64,000 nucleotides of DNA from the NCBI RefSeq assembly GCF_002954775.1, contig NZ_PJME01000031.1:47390-111389 (forward strand), read 5' to 3'. A program made the translations under genes and the position numbers. The stretch is from Streptomyces geranii (GTDB lineage Bacteria; Actinomycetota; Actinomycetes; Streptomycetales; Streptomycetaceae). Shown here in pieces: positions 22,815-31,252 of this stretch. How positions within the stretch are numbered: position 1 is the first letter of the stretch; each line of letters begins with the position of its first letter. The notes under the pieces are model-generated. The model was not told the origin of the DNA. It saw only the letters and a program-made list of their open reading frames with translations, and did no database searches.

Positions 22815-24731
22815 ATGGACGTGGACGTGGACGTGGTGGACAGTCCGGGTGGGCACGAGGTCTGGGAGCGCGTACCGGCGCCGGGTTCCGGATGGCGTCA
22901 GGCGGTCTCCGTGCCGGTGCGCGACGGCGTCGGACTCGTCGCGGACGTCTACGCCGCCGAACCGGACCCGGCTCCCAGGCCGGTCCTGCTGGAGCGCACC
23001 CCGTACGGCCGCCGCAGGCCACGCGGCTCGGACGGCGCCTTCGAGTCCTGGAACCCGCCGCCCCCCGAGGCGGTGTGCCGGCGCTTCGTCGAACGCGGCT
23101 ACCACGTGGTCCGCCAGGACTGCCGGGGCCGGGGCGACTCCGGCGGCGAGTTCGTGAAGTACCTGAACGAGGCCGAGGACGGCCACGACACCGTCGAGTG
23201 GATCGCCGCCCAGCCCTGGTGCGACGGACGGGTCGCCACGATGGGCGTCTCCTACGCCGCCCACGTCCAGACCGCGCTCGCCTCGCTCGGCACCCCGCAC
23301 CTGGCCGCGATGTTCCTCGACTCCGGCGGCTTCGCCAGCGCCTACGAGACCGGCGTCCGCCTGGGCGGCGCCTTCGAGCTGAAGCAGGCCACCTGGGCCT
23401 TCGCCCGCGCCAGGACCAGCGCGGAGACCCTCGCCGACCCCGTCAGGGCCGCCGCGCTCGACGCCGAGCCGATCGAGGAGTGGTTCCGCCACCTGCCGTG
23501 GCGCCGGGGCCACTCACCCCTGCGGCACGCACCGGAGTACGAGGCCTATCTGTTCGAACAGTGGGAGCACGGCAGCTTCGGCCCCTACTGGCAGCAGCTC
23601 GGCATCTACGGCCGGGGCCACTTCGACCGCTTCCCCGACGTGCCGAGCCTGCACATCTCCAGCTGGTACGACCCGTACATCCAGACCGCCGTGGAGAACT
23701 TCCGCGAACTCGGCGCCCGCAAGACGAGCCCCGCGTATCTGGTGCTCGGCCCCTGGACCCACGGCAGGCGCAGCCTCTCGTACGCCGGTGACGTCGACTT
23801 CGGCCCCGAGGCGGCCCTGGACGGCAACCTGGCGCCCGACTACGTCGAGTTCCGCGCCGACTGGTTCGACTCCCAGCTGAACCCGACGGCGACCAGACCC
23901 CCGGCCGTCCGGTACTTCCGGATGGGCGGCGGCTCAGGCAAACGCGACGCCGAGGGCCGCCTCGACCACGGCGGTCGCTGGCTCAACAGCACGACCTGGC
24001 CACCGGAGTCGTCGTACGCCGCACGGTTCTTCCTCGGCGCGGACGGCACTCTCACGCAGGAACACACAGGCGAGTCGAACCACTCGGACCACTCGGACTC
24101 CTCGGGCTACTTGGAGTACGACCACGATCCGCGCGACCCCGTGCCGACGATCGGCGGGCAGGTCACGTCCGGTGAACCGGTGATGGTGGGCGGGGCCTTC
24201 GACCAGCGTCCCGACGAACGGACGTTCGCCCTGAAGCCGTCGCGGCTGCCGCTCGCCGCCCGCCCCGACGTGCTCACCTTCCAGACCGGGCCGCTGGAGC
24301 GGGACGTCGTCGTGGCCGGTCCGGTCGTCGCGCGGCTCACCGTGTCGTCGAGCGCGGCCGACACCGACTTCACCGTGAAGCTGATCGACGTCCACCCGCC
24401 GAGCGCCGACTACCCGGCCGGCTTCGCCATGAACCTCACCGACGGCATCCTCCGCTGCCGCTACCGCGACTCCTTCGAGACACCGTCCCCCCTCGAACCG
24501 GGGCGGCTCTACGACATCACGGTCGAGGCCCCCGCCACCGCCAACCTCTTCGCCCGCGGCCACCGCATCCGGGTGGACATCGGCTCCAGCAACTTCCCCC
24601 GCTTCGACGTCAACTCGGGCACCGGCGGACCGGAGACCACCGACCGCCGCCGACTGACCGCGACCAACCGGGTCTTCGTCGACGGCCGCTCCACGATCAC
24701 GCTCCACCTCGTCGCCGAGGAGCAGGCATGA
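22815..24731 (+). CDS. CocE/NonD family serine hydrolase (X-Pro dipeptidyl-peptidase-like)
   Basis: A 638-residue alpha/beta hydrolase of the cocaine esterase / X-Pro dipeptidyl-peptidase / glutaryl-acylase group. The nucleophile Ser lies in TMGVSYAAH; an Asp is expected in the helical to core transition and the His in LGPWTHGRR. After the alpha/beta and helical domains comes the C-terminal jelly roll (RLTVSSSAADTDFTVKLIDVHP, GHRIRVDIGSSNFPRFD). ATG 22815 is preferred because homology begins soon after; an ATG at 22746 would add 23 odd residues. No signal peptide is seen. It overlaps the CapA-like gene by 4 bp. Confidence 0.88.
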   Translation: MDVDVDVVDSPGGHEVWERVPAPGSGWRQAVSVPVRDGVGLVADVYAAEPDPAPRPVLLERTPYGRRRPRGSDGAFESWNPPPPEAVCRRFVERGYHVVRQDCRGRGDSGGEFVKYLNEAEDGHDTVEWIAAQPWCDGRVATMGVSYAAHVQTALASLGTPHLAAMFLDSGGFASAYETGVRLGGAFELKQATWAFARARTSAETLADPVRAAALDAEPIEEWFRHLPWRRGHSPLRHAPEYEAYLFEQWEHGSFGPYWQQLGIYGRGHFDRFPDVPSLHISSWYDPYIQTAVENFRELGARKTSPAYLVLGPWTHGRRSLSYAGDVDFGPEAALDGNLAPDYVEFRADWFDSQLNPTATRPPAVRYFRMGGGSGKRDAEGRLDHGGRWLNSTTWPPESSYAARFFLGADGTLTQEHTGESNHSDHSDSSGYLEYDHDPRDPVPTIGGQVTSGEPVMVGGAFDQRPDERTFALKPSRLPLAARPDVLTFQTGPLERDVVVAGPVVARLTVSSSAADTDFTVKLIDVHPPSADYPAGFAMNLTDGILRCRYRDSFETPSPLEPGRLYDITVEAPATANLFARGHRIRVDIGSSNFPRFDVNSGTGGPETTDRRRLTATNRVFVDGRSTITLHLVAEEQA

Positions 24732-26101
24732 GCATCGAAATCGACAGGGGTACGGGTACGGATGCCGGGGCCGGTCTCACCCTCGCCGCTGTCGGCGATC
24801 TGGTCCTCGACGACGACATCCTGACGCCCCGTCTGGAGGCGACCGCCCCCGGACTCCTCGCCCTCCTGCGGGACGCGCACGTCACGATCGGCAACTTCGA
24901 GACGACCGCGATCGACTTCGACCGCTTCACCGGCTGGCCCGAGGCCGAACCCGGCGGATCGTGGCTGGTCACCTCGGTGCGCGCCGGAGCCGACGTCCGG
25001 GCGATGGGCATCGACATGGTGTCGCGCGCCAACAACCACGCCACCGACTGGGGCGTGGCGGGCCTGCGCTCCACCAGCGCCGTCCTGGACGAAGCCGGGC
25101 TCGTCCACGCCGGCGCCGGCGAATCGCTCACCGCGGCCCGGGCGCCGCGCTACCTCACCACCCGCCGGGGCCGGGTCGCGCTGGTGTCGGCGGCGAGCCG
25201 CTACCAGGCCATGTCCCTGGCCGCCGACCCCTTCGGGATCGTCCCGGCCCGTCCCGGGATCAACGGCCTGCGCACCACCAGGTGGTTCGGCGTACGCCCC
25301 GACGAACTCCGGTCCCTGGCCGCGATCCGCGACAGCCTGCCGCCCGAGTCCCTCCACCACACCGCCCGCAGGGCCGACGCACGGGACGGCTCGGTGACCC
25401 TCGGCGGCACCGCGTTCATCTCCGCCGAGGCCACCGGCGGCCGGGTCGGCCCGTACTGGAAGGTCGAGGACGAGGACGTCGCCGCCCTGCGCCTCAGCGT
25501 CCGCCAGGCCCGGCAGAACGCCGACGTCGTCGCGGTCGCCCTGCACACCCACGAACCCGGCAACCACAGCGCCGAGCCGCCCCCCTTCCTCCACGACCTC
25601 GCGCACGCGGCGGTCGACGAGGGCGCCGATGTCGTTCTCGGCCACGGCCCCCACCAATTGCGGGGAATCGAGGTGTACCGGAACCGCCCCATCTTCTATT
25701 CGCTCGGGAATTTCGTCTTCATGCAGAATCGCCAATTCCCCCTGACCCGCGAGGCATGGCGACGCACCGGCCTGGACCCGGCACGGCACACTCCGGGCGA
25801 GATGCTCGAACAGAAAAGAACCAAGGGGCCTTTCGACGACCGGATCTGGTACGAGAGCGTCGCGGTCTCCGTGTCGTTCGAGAACCAGGGCGAGTACGCG
25901 GGTCAGGGCGCCGTCGGCGTCACGATCCACCCGGTGACACTCACCTTCGACGCACGTCGCGATTCCGACCGGGGAACTCCCGGACCGGCGGACGTCACCG
26001 CCGCGCATCGCATACTCAATCGACTCCGCACACTTTCCGAGGCGTACGGAACCGAAATCCTCCTAGACGGCGATCAAGGCCGCATCCGCATCGACCGATA
26101 A
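24728..26101 (+). CDS. CapA-family metallophosphatase-like protein
   Basis: A 457-residue protein of the CapA group (poly-gamma-glutamate synthesis CapA, metallophosphatase-like fold). Family blocks are LAAVGDLVLDDDI with the first metal Asp, IGNFETT, SRANNHATDWGVAG, VALHTHEPGNHS, GADVVLGHGPHQLRG and FYSLGNFVF. Unlike classical CapA it has no membrane anchor or signal, so it is probably cytoplasmic. ATG at 24728 overlaps the CocE stop (ATGA). With a hydrolase before it and an AbgT carrier after it, it may act on an imported glutamate-containing or amide compound; this is inference. Confidence 0.85.
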   Translation: MSIEIDRGTGTDAGAGLTLAAVGDLVLDDDILTPRLEATAPGLLALLRDAHVTIGNFETTAIDFDRFTGWPEAEPGGSWLVTSVRAGADVRAMGIDMVSRANNHATDWGVAGLRSTSAVLDEAGLVHAGAGESLTAARAPRYLTTRRGRVALVSAASRYQAMSLAADPFGIVPARPGINGLRTTRWFGVRPDELRSLAAIRDSLPPESLHHTARRADARDGSVTLGGTAFISAEATGGRVGPYWKVEDEDVAALRLSVRQARQNADVVAVALHTHEPGNHSAEPPPFLHDLAHAAVDEGADVVLGHGPHQLRGIEVYRNRPIFYSLGNFVFMQNRQFPLTREAWRRTGLDPARHTPGEMLEQKRTKGPFDDRIWYESVAVSVSFENQGEYAGQGAVGVTIHPVTLTFDARRDSDRGTPGPADVTAAHRILNRLRTLSEAYGTEILLDGDQGRIRIDR

Positions 26102-26148
26102 GCACGTGCCTCGGTGAACAGGTACCTCGGTAAAGGAGCCAGCGAGAA

Positions 26149-27696
26149 ATGACCACCCCTTCAGAAGTGCAGCGGAGACCCCAACGACTCACCCGATTCC
26201 TGGACGGCGTCGAACGGATAGGCAACAGACTGCCCCACCCGTTCTGGCTGTTCTGGATCCTGGCGGCCGTCGTGGTCGTCACCAGCGCGATCATGGCCGC
26301 GGCCGGAGTCTCGGTCACCGACCCGGCGACCAGTGACCCCTCGCCGGTCAAGAACGCCCTGTCGGTCGCCGCGGTCCGTGAACTCACCCTCGGCGCCGAG
26401 GAGTCGTTCCTGACCTTCGGTCCACTGGGCACCGTACTGATCATCATGCTCGGCCTCGCGGTCGCCGACCGCTCGGGCATGCTCGAAGCGCTGGCCCGGC
26501 ACACACTGGGCCGGGTCCGCCCGAGCCATGCCGTCTTCGCGGTCTGTGTGGCCGGCGCGATGTCGAAGTTCCTGTCCTACAGCGCCTATGTGATCCTCGT
26601 ACCGCTGGCCGCGCTCGTCTTCAAGGCCGTCGGACGGTCGCCCATGCTGGGCATGATCGTGGCGTTCCTCTCGATCAACGCGGCCGGTGACGCGAACCCG
26701 TTCATCGCGCCGAGCGACGTCATCTTCGCGAAGATCGCCACCGAGGCGGCGCGGATCGTCGACCCGCACGCGATCGTCCGGCCCACCGACAACACGTACT
26801 TCACCACCGCCTCGGCGGTGCTCCTCGCGATCGTCCTCACGGTGGTCACGGAGAAGGTCCTGTCGAAGCGCGAGCACGAACTCGTGCCCGACGAGGGCGC
26901 CACCGGCCCGACCACCGGCGTCCGCGCCGTCTCCGTACCCGAGGAGACCGAACTGCGCGCCCTGCGCCGGACGGGCGTCGTCGCCGCGGCCTACTTCGGG
27001 CTGCTGGTCGTGGGGATGATCCCGGCGGGCTCCCCGCTGCGCGGCGAACACGGCGCCATCCTCGACTCCACCCTCTTCAACAGCATCGCGCTCGTACTGA
27101 GCCTGTTCTTCCTCCTGATCGGCGCCACCTACGCCCGTCTTACCGGCCGGCTCACCAACTCCGCCGACCTGCCCGCCTTCATGGCCGACGGCATCAAGTC
27201 GATCGCGCCGCTCCTGGTCCTCTTCTTCGCGGTCTCACAGTTCCTGGCCCTCTTCCAGTGGACGGGCATCAGCACGGTCGTCGCGGTACGGGGAGCGGAG
27301 GGCCTGAAGAGCCTCGACGCCCCGGTGTTCGTCGTACTCATGCTGCTCATCGCCGGCATCGCGCTGCTGAACCTGCTGATCACCAGCGGCACCGCGCTGT
27401 GGGCGCTGATCGCCCCGGTGATCGTCCCGATGACCATGCTGGTCGGGGCCGAACCGGCCACGGTCATGGCCATCTACCGGATCGCGGACTCCTGTACCAA
27501 CTCCATCACCCCGATGAGCGCGACGTTCGTCCTGACGGTCGGCTATCTGCAGACGTACCAGAAGAAGGCGGGCATCGGCACGCTGGTGTCGTTCACGCTC
27601 CCGGCGGCCATGGCGATGATGGTCGCGTGGATCGCCCTGTTCGCCCTCTGGTGGGTGCTGGGCCTCCCGCTGGGCCCGGGCTCGCCGATCCACTGA
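26149..27696 (+). CDS. AbgT-family transporter (p-aminobenzoyl-glutamate carrier type)
   Basis: A 515-residue membrane carrier. About eleven hydrophobic segments are visible, with the family-typical LPHPFWLFWIL at residues 25-35, MSKFLSYSAYVILVPLAALVFKAVGRSPMLGM and the discontinuous-helix region NSITPMSATFVLTVGYLQ near the end. AbgT proteins import p-aminobenzoyl-glutamate or export sulfonamides with cation coupling. AAAGGAG precedes the ATG. It is the third gene of the CocE-CapA operon, which points to uptake of a substrate that those enzymes process. The tRNA-Arg element begins 37 bp downstream. Confidence 0.9.
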   Translation: MTTPSEVQRRPQRLTRFLDGVERIGNRLPHPFWLFWILAAVVVVTSAIMAAAGVSVTDPATSDPSPVKNALSVAAVRELTLGAEESFLTFGPLGTVLIIMLGLAVADRSGMLEALARHTLGRVRPSHAVFAVCVAGAMSKFLSYSAYVILVPLAALVFKAVGRSPMLGMIVAFLSINAAGDANPFIAPSDVIFAKIATEAARIVDPHAIVRPTDNTYFTTASAVLLAIVLTVVTEKVLSKREHELVPDEGATGPTTGVRAVSVPEETELRALRRTGVVAAAYFGLLVVGMIPAGSPLRGEHGAILDSTLFNSIALVLSLFFLLIGATYARLTGRLTNSADLPAFMADGIKSIAPLLVLFFAVSQFLALFQWTGISTVVAVRGAEGLKSLDAPVFVVLMLLIAGIALLNLLITSGTALWALIAPVIVPMTMLVGAEPATVMAIYRIADSCTNSITPMSATFVLTVGYLQTYQKKAGIGTLVSFTLPAAMAMMVAWIALFALWWVLGLPLGPGSPIH

Positions 27697-27733
27697 CCAC
27701 GACCGTGCGGGGCCACCTTCGGAGAGGGAATGT

Positions 27734-27776
27734 GCGCCCCCGGCAGGACTCGAACCTGCGGCCAAGCGCTTAGAAG
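27734..27776. repeat. attL: duplicated 3' end of tRNA-Arg
   Basis: Identical over 43 bp to 32360-32402. It covers the T arm, variable region and the 3' side of the anticodon arm. The identity ends at the same place as the anticodon loop, a usual crossover site for tRNA-directed integrases. Confidence 0.92.
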
Positions 27777-27854
27777 AGACTGATCTTGTTCACCGGCATC
27801 AAGCCGCTGACCTGCACCGTAGCCCGAACGGCTTGCGCTGGGTGTTGAGCGTCA

Positions 27855-27868
27855 CCGCGTATTCACCG
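27855..27868 (+). repeat. Arm-type site candidate, left copy
   Basis: CCGCGTATTCACCG lies 121 bp inside the left end and recurs exactly at 32202-32215, 158 bp inside the right end. In the excised circle the two copies would flank attP in direct orientation, as integrase arm-binding sites do. Confidence 0.5.
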
Positions 27869-27930
27869 GAGGACGGCATTCCGGAGCTGGGCAACGGCTA
27901 CAGCAACTGCATTGCAGTGGAAGGTGACCT

Positions 27931-27953
27931 ACATCGCATATCACATACGATGT
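27931..27953. promoter_or_regulatory. Inverted repeat, possible operator before the ATPase gene
   Basis: ACATCGCATA and TACGATGT flank a short centre, with six outer bases exactly paired. It sits about 150 bp before the ATPase/TOPRIM gene and could be a site for the element's GntR protein; no direct evidence. Confidence 0.3.
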
Positions 27954-28086
27954 GCAGAGACCAGGTGGCACGGTGTTACCTGTCGTACGGTCTTCGCTGG
28001 ACGGTGCTGCTGTGCGCGACCTTGACGTTGCCCGAGGACTTACCAATCGGATGGACGCAGGCGAACGGTAGGCAGAGTGCGCTCTC

Positions 28087-29910
28087 GTGCAGGATCATTT
28101 AGTCATGGCTGACATGATCCACCTGGGTGGGCAACTTGTAGATGCGACACCGTTTCTCCCTGAGGGTTACCTGGGGGGTGACGTGAATAATTTTCGCATC
28201 TCACTTAAATCGGCTCAATTTTTTCATGGCGCGACGGTAGATTTCTTGGCAAAAGGTGTTACTGCGATTGTAGGCGCCAATAATGCAGGGAAGAGTACCC
28301 TAATTAGGGAATTGGTTAGTCGCCTCTCTTCCCAGGTAGGGAGAGATCAGAATCAATATAAGATCGTCGAGTCTGTCAGTCTGGGGGACCAGGTGGCGTT
28401 GGCGGATCTCGGAGCTTGGTTTATGGCCAACGCTACATTCAAGGTCGAGGCCAATCAGCAAGGGTTTGTTCGGGGTAGGCGGCAGCATCCTTTCAGTATG
28501 GAAGCGGTTGCCAATTTGTGGCAATCTAAAAGACTTGGTCAGGATAGGCTCTGGGACCTGGCTAGCTACTTGGTGCACCATTCGACTCCATTTGACCGTA
28601 TGGGGCATGTCGGGGGTGCGTCTGCGCGGTCTAGTTTTACTGACCCACCCGAACAGCCCATGCACTACATTGAAGACAATGAGGTAATTCGAAATGAGAT
28701 CGATTCTTATTGTCGTCGCGTTTTTGGGGAGTGCCTGACAATCGACTATTTGAGTGGGAATATTCAATTTCGGGTTGGTCGACCGAATGTTTCTGCTCCC
28801 CCGGTCGACGGGGTGACGTCGGAATATCGGCAGGAACTTGGTGCACTTCCTTTGCTGCAAGAGCAGGGGGATGGAATGAAGAGTCTTCTGGGTCTCTTGA
28901 TTCCATTGGTTGCAATGCCATTTCCCATCGTCCTAGTGGATGAACCGGAAGCATTTTTGCACCCGCCTCAGGCTGTTGCCTTGGGGAAGATCCTCGGGGA
29001 GCTTGCCGAGCGTAAGAATATGCAGATTATCCTCGCCACGCATGACAAGAACCTGCTGGCAGGGTTGATGGGGTCTGGAGCCTCGGTATCTGTTGTGCGC
29101 ATCGAGCGGCGTGGCGCAGAGGCGCGTGCGAATCAGCTGAAAAATGATGCATTGCAGGAGATTTGGAAGAATCCTTCACTGAAATATAGTAATGCGCTTG
29201 ACGGTTTGTTTCATAAGCTTGTGGTGATTGCTGAAGCGGATCCAGATTGCAGGTTTTATGCGGCTGCTCTTGAGTTCTTCCTGAAGAGTCCAAACCATGG
29301 TTTCTCGATTTCTGAGGATGACGTTCTGTGGGTGCCGGCCGGTGGTCTCGGCGAAATGCCAAAGCTAGCTATGGCGTTGCGTGAGCTGAGTGTTCCAGTG
29401 ATTATGTCTCCGGATATGGACGTGCTCAGCGATTCGGGCAGAGTGAAGAAATTTATTACCACGCTGGGTGGCTCGTGGGTAGACTTTCAAGACCTAGATA
29501 AAAAACTCAGAGAGCCTTTTTCTGCACCCAAGTCTCCTCGGACGGTGGACACTGTTTTGACCGCAATTAAGGCTGCGCTGCAAGGGCATGAAAGTGAAAA
29601 ATATTCGGCTGAGCACAAGAAGTTTGTTGAGGAGGAGCTATATGTCGATAGTGTATGGCGCGAGGTGAAGAAATACGGTATCAAGGGATTTCCTGGAGAG
29701 GCGCGCACTGCCGCAATTGGATTTATCGAAAAAGCGTCACGTGTCGGACTTGTTCCAGTTCACGCTGGTGAGCTTGAAAGCCTGTCTGACGTGGCAGTTT
29801 CGAAGGGTCCTGAGTGGCTTCCGGCGGCTTTGGTCGCTCGTTCCCATGAGTCGGCTGACGTGCAAACTCACGTGCGAAATATCCTCGTTTCTAGTCAGAG
29901 CGTCATCTAG
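28087..29910 (+). CDS. AAA ATPase with TOPRIM-like C-terminal domain (OLD-family-like nuclease)
   Basis: Up to 607 residues (GTG 28087; ATG 28105, with AGGA upstream, is equally likely and gives 601). The N-terminal ABC/SMC-like ATPase has Walker A GANNAGKST near residue 63, a signature-like QGDGMKSLLGLL, Walker B PIVLVDEPEAFLHP and the switch ATHDKNL. The C-terminal part has a TOPRIM pattern: an acidic LVVIAEADPDCRFY, then GGLGEMPKLAMALRELSVPVI and the DxD SPDMDVL. This is the layout of OLD and Gabija GajA nucleases, some of which defend against phages, but no helicase or other partner gene follows. Base composition is clearly more AT-rich than all neighbours, so it was acquired. Confidence 0.75.
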   Translation: MQDHLVMADMIHLGGQLVDATPFLPEGYLGGDVNNFRISLKSAQFFHGATVDFLAKGVTAIVGANNAGKSTLIRELVSRLSSQVGRDQNQYKIVESVSLGDQVALADLGAWFMANATFKVEANQQGFVRGRRQHPFSMEAVANLWQSKRLGQDRLWDLASYLVHHSTPFDRMGHVGGASARSSFTDPPEQPMHYIEDNEVIRNEIDSYCRRVFGECLTIDYLSGNIQFRVGRPNVSAPPVDGVTSEYRQELGALPLLQEQGDGMKSLLGLLIPLVAMPFPIVLVDEPEAFLHPPQAVALGKILGELAERKNMQIILATHDKNLLAGLMGSGASVSVVRIERRGAEARANQLKNDALQEIWKNPSLKYSNALDGLFHKLVVIAEADPDCRFYAAALEFFLKSPNHGFSISEDDVLWVPAGGLGEMPKLAMALRELSVPVIMSPDMDVLSDSGRVKKFITTLGGSWVDFQDLDKKLREPFSAPKSPRTVDTVLTAIKAALQGHESEKYSAEHKKFVEEELYVDSVWREVKKYGIKGFPGEARTAAIGFIEKASRVGLVPVHAGELESLSDVAVSKGPEWLPAALVARSHESADVQTHVRNILVSSQSVI

Positions 29911-30071
29911 AGCTGTGCTGGTGCGAGCGAAGTTCGGAATGTGGGGACTGGCAGCCGCTGGCCTATGTAGGGCTGAGTGCGACCAGCGGATGTCGAGACG
30001 ACATCGATCGTGCCCCGGGTGACCGTGGGACCTTTGGGGTCGTGCGATGGAGCTACGCGAGAGGAGTCGAA

Positions 30072-30518
30072 GTGCCGGAGGCTAGTCCGCGCGGAACCTA
30101 CTTGAGTATTGCGGAGGCGCTGCGAAACGAGATCGAAGAGGGGGAGGGCATCGGCACCTTGTCATCGGAGGCCGACCTCATGCGCTCGTACGGCGTTGCC
30201 CGTAACACCATCCGTCGTACTCTGAAGACTCTTGAAGCTGATGGTGTCGTTGAGTCTGCCCCCGGGATCGGTTGGCGGGTTGCTCAGGGTGACGACCGTC
30301 GGTCTCTCGCGGAACGGATGACCGACGTGATCGCAGAGGACTCACTCTCGGTGGGCGACGGGTACCCATCCGAAGCGAAACTTTGCGAGCGGTTTGGTGC
30401 CTCGCGTACTGCGGTGCGTCGTGTCCTTGCTCAGATGGAGGGAAATGGCGTGCTTGCCACCGTTCATGGCAAGGGGCGAACCCTGCGCGCTCTCCCAACG
30501 CGACCCAGCCGGTCGTAG
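30072..30518 (+). CDS. GntR-type regulator made of two winged helices
   Basis: A 148-residue protein from GTG 30072 (GAGAGGAG at 30059-30066). It contains two GntR-like DNA-binding domains and no ligand domain: residues about 8-68 (YLSIAEALRNEI...LSSEADLMRSYGVARNTIRRTL) and about 78-140 (LAERMTDVI...YPSEAKLCERFGASRTAVRRVL). GntR proteins normally have one such domain fused to an effector-binding module. A tandem pair could recognise a long or double site alone. It lies 12 bp before the HD-domain gene, the usual neighbour in actinobacterial integrative elements, and may repress element genes. Confidence 0.8.
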   Translation: MPEASPRGTYLSIAEALRNEIEEGEGIGTLSSEADLMRSYGVARNTIRRTLKTLEADGVVESAPGIGWRVAQGDDRRSLAERMTDVIAEDSLSVGDGYPSEAKLCERFGASRTAVRRVLAQMEGNGVLATVHGKGRTLRALPTRPSRS

Positions 30519-30529
30519 TCTTGGCCGCC

Positions 30530-31252
30530 ATGGGACTGACTGAGTGGGCGTACTCGCTCTCCGAATCGTTGCTGTCCGATCCGCTCCCGCGCCGGTGGGC
30601 GCACTCGCTGGGTGTCGCCAAGCGCGCTCGCTCCGTGGGCCCGATTCTGGGTGGCGATGCTGAGTTGTTGGAAGCTGCCGCGGTGCTGCATGACATTGGG
30701 TACTCGCCGGCGATCGCCACCACCGGCTTTCACCCGCTGGATGGCGCACGGTTCCTCCGGGACCAGGAGAAGGCAGACGAGCGGGTCGTTCGACTCGTGG
30801 CTCACCATTCCTGCGCCCTGCTCGAAGCAGAGGAGCGCGGACTGCGGCAGGAGCTTGAGGGGGAGTTCGTTCGTTGGGAACTGGACGGGAAGGAGTGGCG
30901 GGCACCGTTCGGCACGTTCCCTCTCGCGGAAGCCTTCCGCTCGGAGTTGGTCGGCGCTACCTGCCGTGGCGAGGCATTCAGCCTCGCCACGGGGCGCCCG
31001 GTCTCGCACCAGTCCAGAGCCAGCAGGATGAATTGGTACGGCTTTGCCGTCCAGTTCGCGGATGCCCAGTGGGATCAGACAGCGGGCAACAGCCGGAAGA
31101 ACACAGCCAAGGCCTCATGGCAACGACCGTTGCTCTGCTGCGTAGGCAGCCAACCGCCTTCAAGCCGGTCGATGTGCGGACAGCCCTTCGGGAATTCGCG
31201 TTCAACACGCGACGGAGGGAAGAGGTACCCCCCGAAGTGGCCGCGATCTTGA
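30530..31252 (+). pseudogene. Truncated HD-domain gene fused in frame to the integrase N-terminal domain
   Basis: From ATG 30530 the first about 115 residues are an HD-domain hydrolase (RRWAHSLGVAKRA, VLHDIGYSP with the HD pair, LVAHHSCALLEAEERG). At about 30865-30880 the frame changes without a stop into the N-terminal arm-binding part of a tyrosine integrase (VRWELDGKEWRAPFGTFPLAEAFRSEL, shown in part; then SRASRMNWYGFAVQFADAQW). The C-terminus of HD and the first residues of the integrase are missing. The integrase frame is lost at about 31114 and the open frame ends at 31252 with unrelated residues. An in-frame deletion followed by a 1-base loss explains the structure. Confidence 0.7.

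Larger units (their letters stand above)
27777..28086. other. Non-coding left end of the element
   Basis: About 310 bp without a convincing gene; an 89-codon open frame (27833-28102) has no recognisable features. It contains the arm-like repeat CCGCGTATTCACCG (27855-27868), the palindrome ACTGCATTGCAGT (27905-27917), the inverted repeat ACATCG..CGATGT (27931-27953) and a TTGACG hexamer at 28022-28027 that may serve the ATPase gene. Confidence 0.5.

Noticed and set aside
27833..28102. 89-codon open frame at the left end of the element
   Set aside because: No recognisable motif, no ribosome site, it overlaps the ATPase start and runs across palindromes; better seen as regulatory DNA.
29717..30022. 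Open frame over the end of the ATPase gene
   Set aside because: It overlaps the real gene by about 190 bp in another frame and has no homology signs.
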